Assembly (NCBI RefSeq): GCF_014279755.1
Contig: NZ_CP047951.1
Location: 1,736,001 to 1,800,000 of the forward strand
DNA: 64,000 bases
Direction of reading: 5' to 3'
Source: Synechococcus sp. PROS-U-1
GTDB taxonomy: Bacteria; Cyanobacteriota; Cyanobacteriia; PCC-6307; Cyanobiaceae
A program made the translations under genes and the position numbers. Shown piece after piece: positions 30,881-40,818 of this stretch. The stretch's first letter is position 1. The number at the start of each line of letters is the position of its first letter. The notes under the pieces are model-generated. The model was not told the origin of the DNA. It searched no databases and worked only from the letters and a program-made list of their open reading frames with translations.

Positions 30881-31117
30881 ATGAGACTTCTGATCACCGT
30901 TCTGGTCGCGTCATGTGCGCTGTCATTTCCGGTTCGAAGTGCGGAGCCAATTCGCCTTGTGATCGTTCCATTTGATGCCAAATGGGGAACGCGACGTCTG
31001 CCTATCCAGCCTGCAACGCTTCTGCCTCCACCTCCGCTGCCCGGACTGAATCCGGAAACCGGCGCCAGCACTGAAGCAAAACCGCAGAACCAGCGCTGGT
31101 GTCGCGGCGGCTGCTGA
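30881..31117 (+). CDS. Small secreted Pro-rich protein
   Basis: 78 residues. Signal peptide LLITVLVASCALSFPVRSAE, then a Pro-rich mature part (QPATLLPPPPLPGLNPETGA) and a terminal WCRGGC with two Cys. First of three consecutive rightward genes for small exported proteins. Unknown function. Confidence 0.6.
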   Translation: MRLLITVLVASCALSFPVRSAEPIRLVIVPFDAKWGTRRLPIQPATLLPPPPLPGLNPETGASTEAKPQNQRWCRGGC

Positions 31118-31183
31118 ACCCCACCGCAGCTGTCATACAGGCGCGCTCTGTGTAAACCGAAGACATCACGACAGGATCTCGTC

Positions 31184-31402
31184 ATGCGACATGCGGCTCT
31201 GTTGATGGCCACAATCCTGTGGAGCACCACGGCACTGGCAGGCGGGAATCGGGCCACAGCCCAGGGGGCGTCGGAGCAATTCGCCACAGGGGAAGCCATG
31301 CGCGCGATCCCGAAAGGGGCGACGATCACCGACACAACCTGCAAGAGCATTGATGTGGGGTTCAGCAGCCGCTATCAGTGCACGATCATCTACAGCCCCT
31401 GA
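31184..31402 (+). CDS. Small secreted protein, unknown
   Basis: 72 residues. Signal peptide LLMATILWSTTALAGG; mature part with KGATITDTTCKSIDVGFSSR and CTIIYSP, two Cys that could pair. Second of the cluster of small exported proteins. Confidence 0.6.
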   Translation: MRHAALLMATILWSTTALAGGNRATAQGASEQFATGEAMRAIPKGATITDTTCKSIDVGFSSRYQCTIIYSP

Positions 31403-31410
31403 GCGAATCA

Positions 31411-31680
31411 ATGAAAGGCTTGCTTGCTCCATCCTTGGCCTTGGTGCTGCTGGGGTTACCAGCTGCGGTGCACGCCGAATTTGATGAATGTCAGTTGATG
31501 GATCAGGTGCTCAATCGACTTGGCAACGCCATGGCGATCAATCGGGCCTTCATTGCTGGAAGCGACGACAGCACAGCCGTTGCTGCTGCCAGCGAGGCTC
31601 TTGCCAAACAGACCGACAGTTACCGACGCACAAAGCGACAGCGCTCGAAAGCAGGCTGCGATGGCTGGGAACGAGACTGA
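31411..31680 (+). CDS. Small secreted helical protein, unknown
   Basis: 89 residues from the ATG at 31411. Signal peptide LLAPSLALVLLGLPAAVHAE, then a helical mature part (LNRLGNAMAINRAFIAGSDD) with one Cys at each end. Third of the cluster; 8 bp after the previous stop. Confidence 0.6.
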   Translation: MKGLLAPSLALVLLGLPAAVHAEFDECQLMDQVLNRLGNAMAINRAFIAGSDDSTAVAAASEALAKQTDSYRRTKRQRSKAGCDGWERD

Positions 31681-31719
31681 CGAAGCCAGGCAAGCTGGTG
31701 GAACGCTGATTGAAAGACC

Positions 31720-31929
31720 TTGGCCGTCAACGTCTGCCAGAACTGCGGAAGCCGTCGGTTTCGTGCCGACCGATCCATGGCCGGTCGGCTGGTCTGTCAA
31801 AACTGCGGTCTCGCGGCAGGAACTCGACCCACGCGGCCAACGCCCCGGAGCAGCGGGCGCAGCCATCGACGCCGCTGGCTGGTGATCGTGCTACTGGCCG
31901 TCATCATGCTTGTCGTGATCACGTCATGA
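31720..31929 (+). CDS. Zinc-ribbon membrane-anchored small protein
   Basis: 69 residues, TTG start. VCQNCGSRRFRADRSMAGRL then VCQNCG: two CxxC pairs 16 residues apart form a zinc ribbon like those of TFIIB or RNA polymerase subunits. A basic linker (RSSGRSHRRRW) leads to a C-terminal membrane helix (LVIVLLAVIMLVVITS), so the ribbon would face the cytoplasm. The 3' end overlaps pepN by 11 bp, convergent. Confidence 0.65.
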   Translation: MAVNVCQNCGSRRFRADRSMAGRLVCQNCGLAAGTRPTRPTPRSSGRSHRRRWLVIVLLAVIMLVVITS

Positions 31930-34522
31930 GCAACTGAACCACCTCCGCCGTATTGGCTGAGAGCGGCTGGCACGCCAGCTGGTCGATGGCCTGACGCATG
32001 ACCCTCTGGCGTTCGGGACCGTAACTGCTGCAACGACTGAACACCTTGGCCATCCGTGAGGCCGTGATCGGATTCCGGGAATCGACCGCAGCAATCTGCC
32101 CAGCCATGAACCGGTAACCACTGCCATCGGTGGCATGAAAGGCCGGCACATTGGAGGTGAATCCGCCCAGAACGGCGCGCAGGGAATTGGGGGCAAGCGG
32201 ATCAAAGCGTGGGTGCTCCAAAAGCTGCTGAACCCGCTCAAGAGCATTCGGCCGTGGGGCCGACGCTTCCATCGCAAACCAGGCGTCAAGGATGACGGGT
32301 TTGTCCTGCCAACGGTCGTAAAACAGGGCCATCGCTTGCTCACGCTCAGCGCTCTCGTGGGGCAGCAAAGCGCGCAATGCTCCCCGCGCGAGGGTCATCG
32401 AAGGGCCGGAGACCGCCGCCAGCGCTTCAGCCTGAACCGAGGCATCCCCAGCAGCTGCAAGCCAACGCCAAGCCAACGCTGTCAGTGCACGGCCTCCCTG
32501 GCCGGCTGGCCAGGCCAGAGCCCAGTCAGCCCGCGCCAGGTCCAGGAGTCGTCGCAGAGACGGTTGCAACCGGACACCCATCTCCTGGGTCCAATCCCGG
32601 AACGCCTGATCGAGCAACAACGGATCCACCGGCGATTGCAACGCCTCCAGTTCTGCCAGTCCGGGAAGCGCAAGCAGCACCGCCAGGTCCATGCCATCAC
32701 CACCGACATAGGCGGTGATCCTCTGTTCCAGGGCCTGAATCAGAGCCTCCTCCACGGCATGATTCGGCTGGTTTTCAGCCCGCGCCAGAAGCACCTGACG
32801 CGCCAAACGCTGGGCCGCATCCCAACGGCAGAAGGGGTCATCATCCGAAGACAACAATTGCAGGCACTCCTCCAGTGACTGGTCCAGACGCACATGGACC
32901 GGCGCCGAGAACCGCCGCAGCATGGATAGTGCAGGGGCATTATCACCAGGCTGGCCCTGCAGAGTGATGCTGGCGTGCTCGCCCTCCATCACGAGCAGCT
33001 CTTCCTCACCAACACGGCCCTGATCTCCGACCAGCGCCATGGCGATCGGCAGTACGAGCGGCAACTTTTCAGCCTGTCCCGGCGTGGGGGGCGTCGACTG
33101 GCGCAAGTCGACGGTCAACTGGCCAAGTGAGGAATTCCAGTGCCGTTCAACCCTGAGTTCCGGCGTTCCGGCCTGGTGGTACCAGCGCTGAAACCGCTCC
33201 AGATCAAATCCCAGGGGTTCTCCCTGTCTGGTGGCTCCATCGGCGATCGCCTGAACAAAGTCTTCCGTTGTGGCAGCCGTGCCATCAAAACGTTGCACGT
33301 ACACCTCCATTCCCTGCATGAACCGCTCAGGACCAAGCAGGGTGTGGAGCATGCGGATCAATTCCGCGCCTTTTTCATAAATGGTTGTTGTGTAGAAGTT
33401 ATCGATCGCCTGGTATTCCGATGGCTTCACCGGATGGGCAGTGGGGCCTGCATCCTCTCGGAATTGGGTGTTGCGCAGCATCGCAACATCTTCAATGCGC
33501 TTCACCGCTTCAGAATGCAGATCTGCAGTAAAACATTGATCACGAAAGACGGTCAGCCCTTCTTTGAGCGAAAGCTGAAACCAATCCCTACATGTAATGC
33601 GATTGCCACTCCAGTTATGAAAATATTCGTGGGCAATCACACTTTCAATTCGTTCGAGCTCGGCGTCGGTTGCCGTTACCGCGTCGGCGAGAACAAGCTT
33701 TGAATTGAAGATATTCAGACTTTTGTTTTCCATCGCTCCCATATTGAAGTGACGGACGGCAACAATGTTGTACTCATCAAGGTCGTACTCGAGGTTGTAA
33801 ACAGACTCATCCCAGCCCATGGATCGCTTCAACGACGCCATGGCGTGGGCCGTGAACGGTTCATCTCCCTCCTCCACATGCAATCGCAGGGTGACCTGCC
33901 GGCCCGACGCCGTTGTGTAGTGATCACGAATCTCCCTGAGGTCTCCTGCCACCAGGGCAAACAGATAGGAGGGTTTGGGGAACGGATCGTCCCAGGTCAC
34001 AGCATGACGATCAGTGCCGACGCGCTCGTCCTGAACGGCATTGCCATTGCTGAGAAGCACAGGACACGTGCTGCTGTTGGCCTCAATCCGCACCTGCCAA
34101 CGGCTCAGCACATCCGGACGATCGGGGTGCAGGCTGATGCGCCGGAATCCCTCGGCCTCGCACTGGGTGCTCAGCAGACCACCACTGGCATACAAACCTT
34201 CAAGCGAACTGTTGGAGTAGGGATCAAGACGACAACAGGTCTCCAGCACAAACGGCTGGCCTGGCACGTTGGGGATGGTGAGACGTCCCTCAGCGAAGCA
34301 GTAATCCTCAGACTGCAAAGGCGTCTGGTCGATCGCAAGCGATTGAATCTCAAGATCGACTCCGCACAGCACCAGAGGCTCTCCGGACCGGCGCGGTTCA
34401 AGGCTGAGCCTGGACCTAACGACGACATGGTCGCTCTGAATGTTCACATCCAAGGAAATGTCGGGGAGATCAAAGGCCCATGGCGTGTAGTCCGCCAGAC
34501 GGATCGAAGCAGCTGCAGTCAT
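31919..34522 (-). CDS. pepN: Aminopeptidase N (M1 family)
   Basis: 867 residues, the usual size for bacterial PepN. It is a zinc metallopeptidase releasing N-terminal residues from peptides. GAMENKSLNIF (from 262) is the exopeptidase substrate motif; H298-E-Y-F-H302-NWSGNRIT is the HExxH zinc site, with the third ligand Glu expected ~19 residues on (LKEGLTVFRDQ). The C-terminal helical domain carries LLPHESAEREQAMALFYDRW. All motifs intact. Start at the ATG at 34522 preceding MTAAASIRLADYTPW, as in homologues. Confidence 0.95.
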   Translation of the reverse strand: MTAAASIRLADYTPWAFDLPDISLDVNIQSDHVVVRSRLSLEPRRSGEPLVLCGVDLEIQSLAIDQTPLQSEDYCFAEGRLTIPNVPGQPFVLETCCRLDPYSNSSLEGLYASGGLLSTQCEAEGFRRISLHPDRPDVLSRWQVRIEANSSTCPVLLSNGNAVQDERVGTDRHAVTWDDPFPKPSYLFALVAGDLREIRDHYTTASGRQVTLRLHVEEGDEPFTAHAMASLKRSMGWDESVYNLEYDLDEYNIVAVRHFNMGAMENKSLNIFNSKLVLADAVTATDAELERIESVIAHEYFHNWSGNRITCRDWFQLSLKEGLTVFRDQCFTADLHSEAVKRIEDVAMLRNTQFREDAGPTAHPVKPSEYQAIDNFYTTTIYEKGAELIRMLHTLLGPERFMQGMEVYVQRFDGTAATTEDFVQAIADGATRQGEPLGFDLERFQRWYHQAGTPELRVERHWNSSLGQLTVDLRQSTPPTPGQAEKLPLVLPIAMALVGDQGRVGEEELLVMEGEHASITLQGQPGDNAPALSMLRRFSAPVHVRLDQSLEECLQLLSSDDDPFCRWDAAQRLARQVLLARAENQPNHAVEEALIQALEQRITAYVGGDGMDLAVLLALPGLAELEALQSPVDPLLLDQAFRDWTQEMGVRLQPSLRRLLDLARADWALAWPAGQGGRALTALAWRWLAAAGDASVQAEALAAVSGPSMTLARGALRALLPHESAEREQAMALFYDRWQDKPVILDAWFAMEASAPRPNALERVQQLLEHPRFDPLAPNSLRAVLGGFTSNVPAFHATDGSGYRFMAGQIAAVDSRNPITASRMAKVFSRCSSYGPERQRVMRQAIDQLACQPLSANTAEVVQLLMT

Positions 34523-34695
34523 GGCCTAACGACGCAAGGACAAAACAATCCTGACGGACAAAGATCTGAAGTGAGGCTTATCAGCTAAAACCTAAAAATC
34601 CAAGCCAAAATAAATATCACAAAACACAGATATTTTTTCAAAGTGGTCTCACACCAAAGGCTAATACTTTTAAGCTTTTCCCAATTGACGAAAAA

Positions 34696-35127
34696 TTATT
34701 TTTTAGCCGGCTTCAAGGATGCTGCAGCTTTTTCAAAACGTGCTTTTTCAGCGGAGGGAACAGATTTAGGACAGAACTTTAAAGCACCACCAACAATCAT
34801 AAAACCGGCATTGTTCAGAAACTGCTTTTCAGGCAAGGGCTTCGTGGAGCCGGGGAGCAGACCTCCATGCTTGCCATAGATCACATGCAACTGACCCGCG
34901 AGAGCCACTGCCAAGGACTTGTTGAAATCAATCTTCTGAGCTCGCGCTTCGCAAAATGTGGCGATCGACATCACTCCGTAAGTGTTGACTTCCATGGCCG
35001 TAGCTGGAGTGGTCTTTACCTTTGACGCCTGGGCCAGAGCTGTGGAGGGACATAGCAATGGAGCTGTAATCAATAGAGCTGCGGCGGCTAAGGAATGACG
35101 AATCACCGAGTACTTAGACAACTTCAC
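34696..35127 (-). CDS. Secreted cyanobacterial protein, unknown
   Basis: 143 residues. Signal peptide (LAAAALLITAPLLCPSTALA), mature part with TYGVMSIATFCEARAQKIDF and LKFCPKSVPSAEKARFEKAA, two Cys. The FCEARAQ/KSLAVAL phrases look conserved among Synechococcus hypothetical proteins. A role is not known. AT-rich DNA surrounds its 3' end. Confidence 0.65.
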   Translation of the reverse strand: MKLSKYSVIRHSLAAAALLITAPLLCPSTALAQASKVKTTPATAMEVNTYGVMSIATFCEARAQKIDFNKSLAVALAGQLHVIYGKHGGLLPGSTKPLPEKQFLNNAGFMIVGGALKFCPKSVPSAEKARFEKAAASLKPAKK

Positions 35128-35210
35128 TTTTCGTCAACTTACCGCCCGTGGACAGCGTTCACGACAGTTTGGCGCGCTTTATGAACTGGGACATCACAGG
35201 AGCGAAAGGC

Positions 35211-35798
35211 TCAGTCCTCCTCGATCGGCGGAAGAGGGTCGGACATTCGAATCTCGTGATGGTGCTCAACGATTGAGAGATCGCCGTTTTCCCAGCTGTA
35301 GATGGCGCGGTAGCGGTAGCGGTCCTGATCCACAAGCCGTATGTGTTCGAGGATGTCCCATTGCTGATAGTGGGATTCGAGGATGGTTTCGTGCTCATCC
35401 ACTTGACGTAGACGGGTTCGCACAGGATCCCCTGTGAGGTAACCGCGACTCCTTTGAAGCTGATGCCCCCAGAGGGTGGCTTCCATCACGCCACTGCGCT
35501 CAAACCAAGGCTTCCGCGCGAAGAATTCGTCGGAATGCTGGTCATCCTGGTCGGACCACCAGCTGAAGCGGTAGCGACTCTCGCCCGCCTGGGGGTGCGC
35601 AAAGACCTCCATCTTCAGGTTCATATCCAAATGAAGAACCTGGTCATCACTGAAGGTGTATTGACGCCGGGAACGCCATAAACCCAAATTGCGGCTGAAC
35701 CAGCGGCGCAGGTTGCTGTCGACCTGGATCGTCGGCTGATCGGCCACTCCGCCGGGAACGGTCAGAGGAACACGGTTTTGCGCGGAGAAAAGCGACAT
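35211..35798 (-). CDS. CpcS/CpeS-like lipocalin-fold protein, possible phycobiliprotein lyase relative
   Basis: 195 residues. RRWFSRNLGLWRSRRQYTF matches the S-x-G-x-W-x-S-x-R signature of the CpcS/CpeS bilin lyases. The rest is beta-strand rich with many charged and aromatic residues (FSWWSDQDDQHSDEFF, YRYRAIYSWENGDLSIVEHH), as in the lipocalin barrel. It does not sit in a phycobilisome gene cluster, so attachment of bilin to phycobiliproteins is only a possibility. An alternative is a related DUF of unknown ligand. Confidence 0.5.
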   Translation of the reverse strand: MSLFSAQNRVPLTVPGGVADQPTIQVDSNLRRWFSRNLGLWRSRRQYTFSDDQVLHLDMNLKMEVFAHPQAGESRYRFSWWSDQDDQHSDEFFARKPWFERSGVMEATLWGHQLQRSRGYLTGDPVRTRLRQVDEHETILESHYQQWDILEHIRLVDQDRYRYRAIYSWENGDLSIVEHHHEIRMSDPLPPIEED

Positions 35799-35905
35799 GG
35801 ACCGCGTCGATGACGCAACGGAGTGTTCTTGATCGTCTTAGCGCCGATGGCGGTTCAGTCAAAAACCCATAAGGTAAGCATCGTTTTTTGCTGTCTTGAG
35901 TCCGC

Positions 35906-37057
35906 GTGGTGAAGGACGGTCCCAAGACACGTCAACCGTTGAAGCTGTTGCTGGTTGCAGCTCGGCATCACCTGTCTGGCCAGGATCTCCGATCACTGGT
36001 GCAGTTCCTGGAACGGGAGGACCTGGGATTCGAAGTCACCCTGCAGGTTGCTGATCCCTCACAGCAACCCGAACTCCTGGAATTGCACCGCCTCGTGGTG
36101 ACGCCAGCACTGATCAAACTTGCTCCCAACCCGAAACAGGTCTTTGCAGGAAGCAACATCCTGCAGCAACTCAAAGGATGGGTGCCGCGCTGGAAGCAGG
36201 AAGGGGTGGTGAGCGGTCTTGGCCTCAGCCTCAGACCCACCGAGCTTGATGGAAGTCGAACCCAGAAGGAACTCCAACTAGAGGATCAACTCCTGGTGCT
36301 GCGGCAAGAGAACGAGACATTGATCGATCGCGTTCATGCCCAAGAACGCTTGTTGAGGATGGTGGCCCACGAACTCCGCACACCCCTTACGGCAGCGGCC
36401 TTGGCCCTGCAAAGCCAGCGACTGGGACAGATCGATATGAACCGTTTTCAGGATGTGATCACCCGCCGCCTTGAGGAGATGGAGGCGCTGTCGAAGGATT
36501 TGCTCGAAGTGGGGACCACCCGCTGGGAAACGCTGTTCAACCCTCAGCGCCTCGACCTTGCCAGCGTTTCAGCAGAAGTGATTCTCGAGCTTGAAAAATT
36601 ATGGTTGGGTCGAAATGTCGAAATACAAACTGATATTCCTGCTGACCTGCCCAAGGTGTTTGCCGACCAGCGCCGCATGCGTCAGGTGCTGCTGAATCTC
36701 CTGGAAAATGCCCTGAAGTACACCGGGGATGGAGGTCATATCTCGCTCACCATGCTGCACCGCACCAGTCAGCGGGTGGAGGTGAGTGTTTGTGACAGTG
36801 GACCCGGCATTCCGGAAGCGGAACAACAGCGGATTTTCTTGGATCGGGTGCGCCTGCCGCAAACCTCCGACCAAACCACCGGGTATGGCGTGGGACTGGC
36901 CGTCTGTCGCCGCATCGTCGAGGTGCACGGTGGCAAGATCTGGGTTGTCTCCGACCCTGGAGAGGGAGCCTGCTTCACCTTCACGGTGCCGATCTGGCAA
37001 GGGCAAGGTGTCGAATGGGGACAGGCCGTCTTGACGGAGGGTCCGACCAAGCCCTAG
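35906..37057 (+). CDS. sasA: Circadian clock output histidine kinase SasA
   Basis: 383 residues, GTG start. Residues ~10-95 are a KaiB-like thioredoxin fold ([20 protein letters not shown] ... [19 protein letters not shown]), which binds KaiC. The kinase core follows: H155 in [17 protein letters not shown] box [15 protein letters not shown]1 [14 protein letters not shown]2 [18 protein letters not shown]. SasA autophosphorylates on KaiC stimulation and passes phosphate to RpaA, driving daily transcription. KaiC and RpaA genes are not in this window. Upstream is divergent from the CpcS-like gene. Confidence 0.9.
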   Translation: MVKDGPKTRQPLKLLLVAARHHLSGQDLRSLVQFLEREDLGFEVTLQVADPSQQPELLELHRLVVTPALIKLAPNPKQVFAGSNILQQLKGWVPRWKQEGVVSGLGLSLRPTELDGSRTQKELQLEDQLLVLRQENETLIDRVHAQERLLRMVAHELRTPLTAAALALQSQRLGQIDMNRFQDVITRRLEEMEALSKDLLEVGTTRWETLFNPQRLDLASVSAEVILELEKLWLGRNVEIQTDIPADLPKVFADQRRMRQVLLNLLENALKYTGDGGHISLTMLHRTSQRVEVSVCDSGPGIPEAEQQRIFLDRVRLPQTSDQTTGYGVGLAVCRRIVEVHGGKIWVVSDPGEGACFTFTVPIWQGQGVEWGQAVLTEGPTKP

Positions 37058-37104
37058 TGTTCACAAGTGATCAGGAGCACCGACAGCTCACTCATCACGG
37101 CCTC

Positions 37105-37177
37105 GCCCCCATCGTCTAGAGGCCTAGGACACCTCCCTTTCACGGAGGCGACAGGGGTTCGAATCCCCTTGGGGGTA
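37105..37177 (+). tRNA. trnE: tRNA-Glu (TTC anticodon)
   Basis: Acceptor GCCCCCA pairs with TGGGGGT; D arm with GTCTAGAGGCCTAGGAC; anticodon loop CCTTTCACG with TTC; T arm CAGGGGTTCGAATCCCCTT. 73 bases including the discriminator A, no encoded CCA. Besides translation, Glu-tRNA is the precursor of tetrapyrroles (haem and chlorophyll). Between sasA and a SRPBCC gene. Confidence 0.95.
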
Positions 37178-37184
37178 TAGACAA

Positions 37185-37207
37185 CATCGCGAATTCAATT
37201 CGCGATG
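37185..37207. terminator. Perfect inverted repeat downstream of tRNA-Glu
   Basis: CATCGCGAATT, single C, AATTCGCGATG. In RNA it would form an 8-9 bp stem. It lies 8 bp after the tRNA and ~15 bp before the end of the convergent SRPBCC gene; no T-run, so it may be a bidirectional terminator or 3' processing signal. Confidence 0.5.
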
Positions 37208-37222
37208 AGTTGAGCTGCGACT

Positions 37223-37744
37223 TCAGCCGTTTCTTCGTTGCGCTTCCTTCACCACAGCGCTCAGATTGCTGGAAAGATCATCGCGCAGTCGCTCTTCAAT
37301 CAATCCAATCGGCATGCCTAGGCAGCCTTGAACCGTCAGCTCGTAGAGCAGTGAGCTGCCGTCTGGACGTTGACGGATCTGCCACGACCCTTCAAACCGC
37401 CTGAAATCCCCTTTCACCATGCGGAACTGCAGCAGTCCGTCGTGGCGATACTCCGTCAACTCCAACTGAACCTGGGCGGAGAACCGAAGCCCCAGGAGCT
37501 GCTGACTGCCCACCTGCTGAAGCCGTACCGTCTGGCCTTGGCGCTGGATCAGCTCGCTGGAGCTGAGGTTGGGGATAAACCGGGACAAATTCTCGTAATC
37601 CGTCAGCACATCCCAGAGGAGCTGAACAGGCATCGAAGATTTCAGTTCCGCAGCGAGACGACGAGCACCCTGGGGCAGCCGCTCCATGGTCTGCTCAATC
37701 GCAGTCGCTGAATCGCTGGAGGTTTGAAGCCCACGTCCAAACAT
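37223..37744 (-). CDS. SRPBCC / polyketide cyclase-like (START-fold) protein
   Basis: 173 residues from the ATG at 37744. The helix-grip fold pattern is visible: SSMPVQLLWDVLTDYENLSR, FIPNLSSSELIQRQGQTVRL, WQIRQRPDGSSLLYELTV and the closing helix IEERLRDDLSSNLSAVVKEA. Such proteins bind hydrophobic ligands in a pocket. Cyanobacterial members are widespread and their ligand is unknown. A TTG six codons upstream is a possible alternative start. Confidence 0.75.
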   Translation of the reverse strand: MFGRGLQTSSDSATAIEQTMERLPQGARRLAAELKSSMPVQLLWDVLTDYENLSRFIPNLSSSELIQRQGQTVRLQQVGSQQLLGLRFSAQVQLELTEYRHDGLLQFRMVKGDFRRFEGSWQIRQRPDGSSLLYELTVQGCLGMPIGLIEERLRDDLSSNLSAVVKEAQRRNG

Positions 37745-37849
37745 TGTCTGGGGGAGAACCAAAAGAGGCGCCGAAGCGAGAGACCGAACCTGGGGATCTT
37801 AAGGAGGTCGCCTGAATCACATCGAATTCTGTTCCAAAGAGCAACCTTT

Positions 37850-39096
<1,247 letters not shown>

Positions 39097-39120
39097 TCGA
39101 TCGCCTGCAGATGGTTTCCG

Positions 39121-39149
39121 GTCCACCCCTCGGGGTGGACTTTTTTTTT
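39121..39149 (+). terminator. petH rho-independent terminator
   Basis: GTCCACCCC, TC loop, GGGGTGGAC, then nine T. 25 bp after the petH stop. Confidence 0.9.
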
Positions 39150-39250
39150 CGGTTGAAAACAAAAGCTGAGCCCAACACGGAAACAAAGCAGCAAGTCCAT
39201 GTCTGTTGCCACTTCCGTGCCTAAACCAGCGTCAGAAGCCTGGATGCTCC

Positions 39251-40774
39251 ATGGTCGCCACGATGACAAACCCACTACGGGTTGGACTGCGACAGGAGCG
39301 CGTGATCGCGCCGCAGTGTCTGGTGATTTTCGGAGCCAGCGGTGATCTGACGCATCGCAAGCTGGTTCCAGCTCTTTTCGAGCTGTTCAAGCAACGGCGA
39401 CTGCCCAGTGAGTTCGCCCTTCTGGGCTGTGCAAGGCGGCCGTGGAGTGATGAGGAGTTCCGCGGAAAGATGGCGGAAGCACTCTCCAGCACGATCCAGG
39501 ACGATCCCCAGGCCTGGGAGCAGTTCGTCAGCAAACTCTTCTACGAGCCGGTCGATCTTCAGAAACCTGAGGATGTTGTTCGGCTGGGCGGACGGCTCGA
39601 GCAGATCGATCAACAGTGCGCCACCCGCGGCAACCGAACCTTTTATCTCTCCGTCTCCCCCAAGTTTTATGGCAGTGGCTGCCGCTCCCTCGCCGATGCC
39701 GGCCTGCTGAAGGACCCCAAACGCAGCCGGGTGGTAATCGAGAAACCGTTCGGTCGCGACTACGGCAGTGCCCAGGCCCTCAATCGTGTGGTTCAGGCCT
39801 GCGGTCAGGAGAACCAGATCTTTCGCATCGACCACTACCTGGGCAAGGAAACCGTCCAGAACATCATGGTTCTGCGCTTTGCGAACACGATCTTCGAGCC
39901 GATCTGGAACCGCAATTACATCTCCAGTGTTCAGATCACCGCCGCTGAAACCGTTGGGGTAGAAGAGCGCGCCGGGTACTACGAATCGGCCGGTGCTCTG
40001 CGGGACATGGTGCAGAACCACCTGACCCAGATGCTGGCGATCACCGCCATGGAACCTCCAGGGCGCTTTGATCCGGAAGCCATCCGCAACGAAAAAGCCA
40101 AGGTGCTCCAGGCGGCCCGCCTGGCTGATGAGCTCGAACCCTGGAACTGCTGCATCCGTGGCCAGTACGGCCCCGGTGGTTCAGCGGACTCCCCCCTAGC
40201 TGGGTACCGCCATGAACCTGGTGTGGATCCCAACAGCACCACCGAGACCTACGTCGCGATGAAACTGTTCATCGACAACTGGCGCTGGCAGGGCGTTCCG
40301 TTCTATGTCCGCACTGGAAAACGGCTGGCCAAGCGCATGAGTGAGGTGGTCCTCACCTTCCGCGAGGCGCCGGTGCATCTGTTTGATGCGGCCACAGGAG
40401 GACCCACCGCCAATCAGCTGATCCTGCGCATCCAGCCTGATGAAGGTGCTGAATTCCGCTTCGAAGTGAAATCACCCGGGTCTGGGATGCGGAGCCGCCC
40501 CATCGACATGGAGTTCTCCTATGACGAATCCTTCGGTGAACCCTCTGATGAGGGCTATGTGCGGCTGCTCGCTGACGCCATGCTCAGCGACCCCACCCTG
40601 TTCACCCGCAGCGATGAAGTGGAAGCCGCCTGGCGTCTCTATACCCCTCTGCTGGAGCTAATTGAAGACAGTCCCTGGCAGCTGCCGGTCCATCCCTACG
40701 AATCACGGACCTGGGGGCCTGCCGCAGCGGATGCCCTGTTAGCGAAAGACGGACTGCTCTGGCGACGCCCCTGA
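39251..40774 (+). CDS. zwf: Glucose-6-phosphate 1-dehydrogenase
   Basis: 507 residues from the ATG at 39251. First enzyme of the oxidative pentose phosphate pathway, making NADPH in the dark. Nucleotide-binding VIFGASGDLTHRKLVPALFE; active site RIDHYLGKETVQNIM with catalytic His; VIEKPFGRD and FYVRTGKRLAKRM are standard. Start MVATMTNPLRVGLRQERVIA is where homologues begin; an ATG lies four codons later and the frame runs 15 codons further upstream. Directly followed by opcA, its redox-control partner. Confidence 0.95.
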   Translation: MVATMTNPLRVGLRQERVIAPQCLVIFGASGDLTHRKLVPALFELFKQRRLPSEFALLGCARRPWSDEEFRGKMAEALSSTIQDDPQAWEQFVSKLFYEPVDLQKPEDVVRLGGRLEQIDQQCATRGNRTFYLSVSPKFYGSGCRSLADAGLLKDPKRSRVVIEKPFGRDYGSAQALNRVVQACGQENQIFRIDHYLGKETVQNIMVLRFANTIFEPIWNRNYISSVQITAAETVGVEERAGYYESAGALRDMVQNHLTQMLAITAMEPPGRFDPEAIRNEKAKVLQAARLADELEPWNCCIRGQYGPGGSADSPLAGYRHEPGVDPNSTTETYVAMKLFIDNWRWQGVPFYVRTGKRLAKRMSEVVLTFREAPVHLFDAATGGPTANQLILRIQPDEGAEFRFEVKSPGSGMRSRPIDMEFSYDESFGEPSDEGYVRLLADAMLSDPTLFTRSDEVEAAWRLYTPLLELIEDSPWQLPVHPYESRTWGPAAADALLAKDGLLWRRP

Positions 40775-40818
40775 CGCCCCCTGTCTCCTCGCTCTCTACC
40801 CCTCGCTCATCCGCCACC

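Noticed and set aside
21700-31000. Prophage or integrative element
   Set aside because: Although AT-rich with odd genes, no integrase, terminase, capsid, tail or tRNA attachment site was found.
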